A DNA stretch of 5,285 nt from Gordonia sp. (in: high G+C Gram-positive bacteria) (lineage in GTDB: Bacteria > Actinomycetota > Actinomycetes > Mycobacteriales > Mycobacteriaceae), in contig JASLJL010000436.1 in the NCBI GenBank assembly GCA_030152405.1, positions 1 to 5,285 on the forward strand, read 5' to 3'. A program made the translations under genes and the position numbers. The notes beneath the pieces were generated by a model. The model saw nothing but the letters and a program-made list of their open reading frames with translations. It did no database searches and had not been told where the DNA came from. Each line of letters starts with the position of its first letter. Position 1 is the first letter of the stretch. Below, piece by piece: positions 1 to 5,285 of this stretch.

Positions 1-312
1 CTGCGCACCGTGATGACGATCTGCGCAGTCGCACTCGTCGACGCCATGCCGGAGAACCGCACCTCTATCGGCGCGGCGCTCAACGACACGGCGCAAGAGG
101 TCGGAACGAGTGTCGGCACCGCGTTCATCGGCACCATGATCGCCGCATTGGTCACCGCCGACCTGCCGGTCGGGGAGTGGAGCAGTGAACTCGTCGAGTC
201 GTTCTTCAACGGTGAGAGCCTCACCTACGCCGTTCTCGCGATCGTGGTCGGCGTGATCGCCACCTGGGGCGCACTGACCCTCACCGATGCGAGGACCGTC
301 GACGAGCACTGA
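1..312 (+). CDS. DHA2-family MFS drug efflux transporter, C-terminal fragment
   Basis: This is the last 103 residues of a membrane transporter whose 5' part lies outside the window; the frame is open from base 1. The stretch NDTAQEVGTSVGTAFIGTMI is typical of the end of 14-helix DHA2 (EmrB/QacA-like) proton-driven exporters. It is followed by an extracytoplasmic-like loop (about residues 57-75) and a last hydrophobic helix around LTYAVLAIVVGVIATWGALT, ending in a short polar tail. Members of this family export drugs, dyes or lipids across the cytoplasmic membrane, and the substrate cannot be told from this part. The gene ends 25 bases before the ABC-F start with no terminator between, so the two are probably cotranscribed. 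The GTG/ATG codons near base 10 are internal, not starts. The family call is fairly secure; the drug role is inferred from the neighbour. Confidence 0.8.
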   Translation: MRTVMTICAVALVDAMPENRTSIGAALNDTAQEVGTSVGTAFIGTMIAALVTADLPVGEWSSELVESFFNGESLTYAVLAIVVGVIATWGALTLTDARTVDEH

Positions 313-320
313 CTCGTCGA
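299..320 (+). promoter_or_regulatory. Perfect 8-bp inverted repeat at the MFS stop / ABC-F ribosome-binding site
   Basis: The arms TCGACGAG (299-306) and CTCGTCGA (313-320) are exact reverse complements separated by the six-base loop CACTGA. The loop contains the transporter's TGA stop (310-312). The right arm includes the first two bases of the GAGG Shine-Dalgarno sequence at 319-322. In RNA this hairpin would partly hide that site, and a ribosome terminating on the transporter gene would hold it open. No U-tract follows, so it is not a standard intrinsic terminator. The repeat is seen directly; the regulatory role is inference. Confidence 0.45.
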
Positions 321-322
321 GG
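319..322 (+). promoter_or_regulatory. Shine-Dalgarno sequence GAGG at the ABC-F junction
   Basis: GAGG lies 7 bases before the ATG at 330 and 15 bases before the ATG at 338. The spacing is ideal for the three-codon frame and long for the ABC-F gene itself. I found no better site closer to 338. This raises the possibility that ribosomes load at 330 and pass to 338. Confidence 0.5.
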
Positions 323-329
323 TGCGACC

Positions 330-337
330 ATGAGCGT

Positions 338-341
<4 letters not shown>
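330..341 (+). other. Possible three-codon leader ORF (Met-Ser-Val-stop)
   Basis: ATG AGC GTA TGA sits directly upstream of the ABC-F gene, and its TGA stop (339-341) overlaps the ABC-F ATG (338-340) in an ATGA arrangement. The GAGG at 319-322 is optimally spaced for this ATG. Such an overlap allows termination and immediate reinitiation on the main gene. Short leader ORFs upstream of ABC-F resistance genes are known in Firmicutes as drug-sensing attenuators. Whether this one is translated is unknown; an ORF this short could arise by chance. Confidence 0.3.
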
Positions 342-1993
<1,652 letters not shown>

Positions 1994-2011
1994 GCGCCGG
2001 CGCCGGAGTGG
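1994..2011. other. Convergent intergenic spacer with a GC palindrome
   Basis: Only 18 bases separate the stops of the ABC-F gene and the minus-strand DUF1707 gene. They begin with the self-complementary GCGCCGGCGC (1994-2003). There is no loop of useful size and no T-tract on either strand, so an intrinsic terminator is not supported. Transcripts from both sides probably run into each other. Confidence 0.4.
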
Positions 2012-2593
2012 TCAGCGGCGAATCGTCAATCCCGACGCGGCGGACAGCGAACCTCGGACGACCATGACCGGCCCGCCCGGTCGAGTCGGGGCGCCGGCCT
2101 TATCTTTGACGTCCGACCACCCGGAGGTGGTCAGGTCGTCGTATCGGACCTCGTGGTCGGGACCCAGTCGCAGTTTGACGGTGCTCGCCGACACCTGCAG
2201 TTCGAGTTCGACGACGGCCGTCGTGAACGTCGCGCTTCGGACGTCCAGGTGGAGAGTGCCCATCGAGCCGGACACCGACACGCGCGGCGGGACCTGCCAC
2301 GACCCCTTCTTGCGAACGGTGTCCCAGTCGATGCTCAGGTCGAGCGACTGACCGCCCCCGGCCGCCGGAACGACGACGGCGCTCGCCGGTCCGAGGAACA
2401 ACGCGGACCCGCTCGGCAGATCGGCGACGAGCGGTTTGAGCTCTCCGCGGGTCCGGGCCGCGTACACGACGCCGGTGCGCTCCTCGAACTCGGTGATGTC
2501 GAGGTATCCGGTGGAGAACGCGTCGTTGAGGAGACTGATCACTCGCTCTCGTTCGGGGTTCCCGACGCGGACGTCGTCGTCTTCGGTGCCCAT
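2012..2593 (-). CDS. DUF1707 domain protein with LiaF-like C-terminal region
   Basis: A 193-residue protein. Residues about 8-60 match the actinobacterial DUF1707 pattern: an R-x-x-N-P-E-R-E-R start, then L-N-D-A-F-S-T-G-Y-L, an E-F-E-E-R turn, A-A-R-T-R-G-E-L and a closing A-D-L-P. After a small, apolar stretch (61-85), residues about 90-193 show alternating beta-strand patterns resembling the C-terminal domain of LiaF-type cell-envelope stress proteins. I see no signal peptide or membrane helix, although many DUF1707 proteins carry helices after the domain, so this one is probably cytoplasmic. Its biochemical function is unknown. The ATG at 2593 is preferred because AGGG and GGTGAGG lie 8 and 3 bases upstream. 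An in-frame GTG at 2602 would add three residues. The gene is convergent with the ABC-F gene and divergent from the reductase gene. Confidence 0.8.
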   Translation of the reverse strand: MGTEDDDVRVGNPERERVISLLNDAFSTGYLDITEFEERTGVVYAARTRGELKPLVADLPSGSALFLGPASAVVVPAAGGGQSLDLSIDWDTVRKKGSWQVPPRVSVSGSMGTLHLDVRSATFTTAVVELELQVSASTVKLRLGPDHEVRYDDLTTSGWSDVKDKAGAPTRPGGPVMVVRGSLSAASGLTIRR

Positions 2594-2600
2594 GGGCCTC

Positions 2601-2606
2601 ACCCTA
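2601..2606 (-). promoter_or_regulatory. Possible -10 box for the DUF1707 gene
   Basis: On the minus strand TAGGGT fits the actinobacterial TAnnnT pattern and ends 7 bases before the ATG at 2593, which would give a leaderless or nearly leaderless transcript. The same bases overlap the purine-rich AGGGTGAGG that could act as a Shine-Dalgarno sequence, so both readings cannot hold for one transcript. No clear -35 is visible. Confidence 0.25.
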
Positions 2607-2660
2607 GCGTGATCGCGCGCCAGGCCGACGAAACAGGCGACGGCGACACTGTGGTGGGCC

Positions 2661-2666
2661 TATGCT
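2661..2666 (+). promoter_or_regulatory. -10 box of the reductase / AhpD-like operon, probably leaderless
   Basis: TATGCT is close to the sigma-70-type TATAAT consensus and stands out in GC-rich DNA. It ends 8 bases before the ATG at 2675, so transcription would start about 2672-2675, at or just before the start codon. No Shine-Dalgarno sequence is seen at the right distance, which agrees with a leaderless mRNA, common in mycobacteria and relatives. A weak -35 candidate, GCGACG (2637-2642), lies 18 bases upstream. Confidence 0.5.
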
Positions 2667-2674
2667 CCCTACAT

Positions 2675-3784
2675 ATGGCGAACAGTAACGTGTTCTATTC
2701 TTCGATCCCCGTCGCGGTGTGGGGGACGGGCAACGTCGGCCGCGCGGCGATCCGCAGCGTCGCGGCGCACCCGCGGCTCGAATTGACCGCGGTGATCGTC
2801 TCGTCCGAGGAGAAGGACGGCCGCGACGCGGGCGACCTCGCAGGCGCTGGACGCGACCTCGGCATCGCCGCGACCCGTGACGTCGACGCGGCCCTGGCGA
2901 CTCTCGGCGGCGCCGGCGCCGTGGTGTACGCGGCCAACGGCGAACTCCGACCCGATGAGGCGGTAGCCGACATCTGCCGGGCCCTGACCGCCGGGGCCGT
3001 CGTCGTGAGCTCCTCGGTGTACGCCCTCTATGATCACCGCAATGCGCCGCCGGAGGTGCGGGATCCGGTGGCGGCCGCCTGCGCCGACGGCGGGGCGTCG
3101 CTGTTCGTCAGCGGCATTGACCCGGGCTGGGGCAACGACCTGCTGCCCGCGCTGGTCAGCGGCCTCGGAGCGGAGATCGATCAGATCCGGTGCCAGGAGA
3201 TCTTCGACTACTCGACCTACGACGCCGAGGACTCCGTCCGCTACATCGTCGGCATGGGACAGCCGATGGACTACGAACCGCCGATGGTGATGCCCGGCGT
3301 CCCGTCCATGGTGTGGGGCGGCCAGATCCGACTCATCGCACGAGCTCTCGGCGTCCACGTCGACGAACTGCGCGAGGTCGTCGACCGCAAGCCGCTCACC
3401 GCGACCGTCACGACCGCCCTCGGCGAGTTCACGGCCGGAACCCAGGGCGCTCTGCGGTTCGAGGTCCAGGGCGTCGTCGACGACGAGCCGCTGATCGTCG
3501 TCGAGCACGTCACGCGCATCACCGGCGACGTCGCACCCGACTGGCCGCTGCCCGCGGACGGCGGCGACGGTGCACACCGCGTGATCGTCGAAGGCCGACC
3601 CCGCATCGAGATCAACGTGGAGGCCACCGACGAGGGCGGAAATCGATCCGCGGGCGGGAACGCGACCGCTGCCAACCGGCTGGTCAACGCGATCCCGTGG
3701 CTGCGCGGTGCCGAACCCGGCCTGTACGACGGCCTCGACGTCCCCCTGCAACCCAGCGTGTACCTGCACGAACAGAGGAGCTGA
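2675..3784 (+). CDS. NAD(P)-dependent reductase, dihydrodipicolinate reductase / diaminopentanoate dehydrogenase-like
   Basis: A 369-residue cytoplasmic enzyme. It opens with a beta strand and a Rossmann dinucleotide loop, VWGTGNVGRAAIR (15-27; glycines 17, 19, 22). A conserved-looking VSGIDPGWGNDLLP (145-158) marks the start of the second domain. The C-terminal stretch NATAANRLVNAIPWL (329-343) looks like a family signature. The fold resembles DapB and 2,4-diaminopentanoate dehydrogenase. The DapB His-His-x-x-Lys catalytic motif is absent, so this is not expected to be the lysine-pathway enzyme. A likely reaction is NAD(P)-linked oxidation or reduction of an amine, imine or carbonyl substrate that I cannot name. 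The start at 2675 places the Rossmann strand close to the N-terminus and fits the leaderless promoter. The reading frame is open further upstream, but that part runs antisense through the DUF1707 gene. The stop is two bases before the next gene, so the two are translationally coupled. Confidence 0.8.
   Translation: MANSNVFYSSIPVAVWGTGNVGRAAIRSVAAHPRLELTAVIVSSEEKDGRDAGDLAGAGRDLGIAATRDVDAALATLGGAGAVVYAANGELRPDEAVADICRALTAGAVVVSSSVYALYDHRNAPPEVRDPVAAACADGGASLFVSGIDPGWGNDLLPALVSGLGAEIDQIRCQEIFDYSTYDAEDSVRYIVGMGQPMDYEPPMVMPGVPSMVWGGQIRLIARALGVHVDELREVVDRKPLTATVTTALGEFTAGTQGALRFEVQGVVDDEPLIVVEHVTRITGDVAPDWPLPADGGDGAHRVIVEGRPRIEINVEATDEGGNRSAGGNATAANRLVNAIPWLRGAEPGLYDGLDVPLQPSVYLHEQRS
3774..3780 (+). 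promoter_or_regulatory. Strong Shine-Dalgarno sequence deciding a GTG start
   Basis: AGAGGAG inside the last codons of the reductase gene lies 6 bases before the GTG at 3787. It fixes the start of the AhpD-like gene, whose reading frame is otherwise open far upstream within the reductase gene. Confidence 0.8.
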
Positions 3785-3786
3785 CC

Positions 3787-4290
3787 GTGTTCATCGACAT
3801 CCCCGAAGGCAAAGATCCCATCGGCTACGTGTGGGGCGAGATGGTGCCCGGCATCGGCCCGGCCGCCGCCGTGCTCGCCACCAGCATGTACGAGCACAGC
3901 ACGCTCGGCCTGCGCGAGTTCGAAGCGGCCCGTCTGCGCATCGCGCAGATCAACGGTTGCCTCTTCTGTCAGGACTGGCGCACCGAACGCGACGGACACA
4001 AGGTCGAGGACACGTTCGACGAGGCCGTCGCACAGTGGCGGACGACCGACTCGTTCGACGAGCGCACTCGCCTGGCCGCGGAGTACGCCGAGCGTTACGC
4101 GGTCGACCATCACGGCATCGACGACGAGTTCTGGGAGCGGATGCGCGCCGCGTACACCGATCACGAGATCGTCGAACTCTCCATGTGCCTCGGGTCGTGG
4201 CTGGCGTTCGGGCGCCTCAACCGAGTGCTCGGACTGGACTCGGTGTGTGTGCTGCCGAGTCACCTCCGGGCGTCCGACGCCGCCGACTGA
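3787..4290 (+). CDS. AhpD-like / carboxymuconolactone decarboxylase family protein
   Basis: A 167-residue all-helical protein. The core E46-AARLRIAQINGC-LFC motif matches the AhpD-like fold, with the redox pair Cys58-x-x-Cys61 and a glutamate 12 residues before the first cysteine, as in AhpD. AhpD itself has a histidine four residues after the second cysteine for proton relay; here that position is Arg65. The family includes alkylhydroperoxidases and decarboxylases, and many members are uncharacterised. The helical C-terminal part ends in SWLAFGRLNRVLGLD (137-151), also family-like, followed by a short tail. A thiol-dependent redox role is plausible; peroxidase activity is uncertain. The GTG start is set by the strong AGAGGAG site. 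The gene follows the reductase after two bases, so they are one operon and may act on the same pathway. Its last 74 bases overlap the opposing MFS gene. Confidence 0.85.
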   Translation: MFIDIPEGKDPIGYVWGEMVPGIGPAAAVLATSMYEHSTLGLREFEAARLRIAQINGCLFCQDWRTERDGHKVEDTFDEAVAQWRTTDSFDERTRLAAEYAERYAVDHHGIDDEFWERMRAAYTDHEIVELSMCLGSWLAFGRLNRVLGLDSVCVLPSHLRASDAAD

Positions 4291-5285
4291 TCATCGGCAC
4301 GACGGTCACGACCGCGCCGACGGCGAGGACTGCGCCGAGCACCAGCGGGGCGCGGAGACCGAATCCGGGCAGAAGCGCCGACCCGACGGCGGATCCGATG
4401 ATCACGCCGGTGGTGATGAACGACGCGTGCACGGTGTTCACCAGCGGGCCCGTGCCGCCTGCGCGTTGAACGCGGACCGCCATCGCGGGGTTCATCGACA
4501 CGCCGACCAGTCCGATCCCGATAAGGAAGGTCACCGCGAGCGCTGGGACGTCCGCGAACAACGCCATGCCGAGGAGGAACGCGGCGTTGAGTCCGGCGCC
4601 GACGAGCAGCGTCACGCCGGTGTGGCGGTCGGCCAGTCGCGAGACGACCAGGTTTCCGACGAGTGTCGCCGCGCCGTAGACGAGCAGGAGCAGCGGCACC
4701 AGGCCTGCGGAGAACCCGCTGACCTCCGTCAAGATCGGTGTGAAGAAGCTGAACGCCGCGAACGTCGCGCCGATGATCAGCGTGCTCGAACCGAAGGCGA
4801 GCAGCAGCCGGGGTCGTCGCAGGACTGCCATGCCGTCCGACTCCGGTGCGTCGTCGGAGGTCGACATGTGATCGGTGTGGACGAAGGCGGCGATGAGAGC
4901 GGCGGCGACCGCCGTGATGCCGGAGATGGCCCAGAACGCCGCGCGCCACCCCCAGTGTCCTCCGACGAACGTCGCGATCGGCAGCCCGAGCAGCGTGCCC
5001 AGGGCGAGCCCGTTCATCGCGACGCCGATCGCGCGTCCACGCGCCTGCGCAGGCACCAGCCGTGCGCACAACGAGAGGGCGAGGCCGAAGAACGTCTGCG
5101 ACGCGGCGCCGCTGAGGACCCGAGCGGCCACCATCACCGGGTACGACCATGCGGTGGCTGCCAACACGTTGCCCGCGAGGAACACGGCGACGGCGATCAG
5201 CAGCCCGGTCTTGGGCGGCATGCGCATCAGCAGGACCGCGCCGATCGGTCCGCCGACGGCCATCGCGAGCGCGAACACCGTGACG
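4217..5285 (-). CDS. DHA1-type MFS efflux transporter, missing its N-terminus
   Basis: The frame is open to the right edge, so the start lies outside the window; 355 residues are visible. About eleven hydrophobic helices can be counted, which with a missing first helix makes the usual 12 and a full length near 400 residues. ARVLSGAASQTFFG (54-67) and the glycine-rich NGLALGTLLGLP (91-102) followed by GWR (112-114) match helices 4-5 of AraJ/YdhP/CmlR-like drug:proton antiporters (motif C region). A polar central loop (about 136-157) separates the two halves. SRLADRHTG between helices 8 and 9 resembles the cytoplasmic-loop motif of MFS proteins. The arginine-rich tail after helix 12 (SRRRR onward) is encoded partly across the end of the AhpD-like gene. 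Residues near base 5278 are internal, not a start. The substrate is unknown; a sugar, arabinose-like or chloramphenicol-type exporter are all possible. Confidence 0.85.
   Translation of the reverse strand, partial: VTVFALAMAVGGPIGAVLLMRMPPKTGLLIAVAVFLAGNVLAATAWSYPVMVAARVLSGAASQTFFGLALSLCARLVPAQARGRAIGVAMNGLALGTLLGLPIATFVGGHWGWRAAFWAISGITAVAAALIAAFVHTDHMSTSDDAPESDGMAVLRRPRLLLAFGSSTLIIGATFAAFSFFTPILTEVSGFSAGLVPLLLLVYGAATLVGNLVVSRLADRHTGVTLLVGAGLNAAFLLGMALFADVPALAVTFLIGIGLVGVSMNPAMAVRVQRAGGTGPLVNTVHASFITTGVIIGSAVGSALLPGFGLRAPLVLGAVLAVGAVVTVVPMISRRRRTPGGDSAAHTPSPVRALG

Noticed and set aside
287..337. Earlier ATG start for the ABC-F gene at 287.
   Set aside because: It would overlap the transporter gene by 26 bases, has no good ribosome-binding site and adds a Ser/Arg-rich tail before the normal ABC-F N-terminus.
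1994..2003. GCGCCGGCGC as an intrinsic terminator between convergent genes.
   Set aside because: The palindrome has no loop and no T-tract on either strand; such GC palindromes are frequent in this kind of genome.
2153..2674. Long upstream extension of the reductase frame (174 extra residues).
   Set aside because: It runs antisense through the whole DUF1707 gene, is rich in Arg, Asp and Gly with no domain, and the Rossmann fold starts right after the ATG at 2675.
2669..3769. 366-residue minus-strand open frame opposite the reductase gene.
   Set aside because: High-GC coding DNA gives long antisense frames; the translation has biased composition (Asp, Val, Arg, His) and no recognisable motif, while the plus strand has a clear enzyme.
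3190..3786. Extension of the AhpD-like frame upstream into the reductase gene, suggesting a longer or fused protein.
   Set aside because: The extension is arginine-rich and out of frame with the reductase; the AGAGGAG site and the family-like start at 3787 fit a 167-residue protein.
4260..5150. 296-residue second minus-strand frame within the MFS gene.
   Set aside because: It is Arg-rich with no hydrophobic helices, whereas the other frame encodes eleven clear membrane segments.

Overview
This is a high-GC, densely coding stretch from an actinobacterium. A DUF1707 protein, GTG starts, a near-leaderless promoter and short intergenic gaps fit a Gordonia-, Rhodococcus- or Mycobacterium-like member of the Mycobacteriales. 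That placement rests on style and gene families, not on a database match.

Layout. (1) Bases 1-312 hold the 3' end of a DHA2-type (EmrB/QacA-like) drug efflux transporter, plus strand. (2) A 25-base junction follows, with a hairpin, a Shine-Dalgarno sequence and a three-codon open frame. (3) Bases 338-1993 encode a complete ABC-F protein with two ATPase domains, of the kind that acts on the ribosome. (4) Bases 2012-2593, minus strand, encode a soluble DUF1707 protein convergent with the ABC-F gene. (5) Bases 2594-2674 form a compact divergent promoter region. (6) Bases 2675-3784 encode an NAD(P)-dependent reductase of the dihydrodipicolinate reductase / 2,4-diaminopentanoate dehydrogenase type. 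After a two-base gap, bases 3787-4290 encode an AhpD-like (carboxymuconolactone decarboxylase family) protein. (7) Bases 4217-5285, minus strand, hold most of a 12-helix DHA1-type MFS transporter that enters from the right edge and overlaps the AhpD-like gene tail-to-tail.

How the genes may work together. The DHA2 pump and ABC-F protein look like a two-gene drug-tolerance operon, combining efflux with ribosome protection. The junction between them carries elements that could couple or regulate ABC-F translation. The reductase and AhpD-like protein form a second, tightly coupled operon of unknown substrate. I saw no mobile element, CRISPR array, tRNA or rRNA. The most interesting points are the junction upstream of the ABC-F gene and the uncharacterised reductase/AhpD-like pair. 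None of this clearly amounts to a wholly new system.
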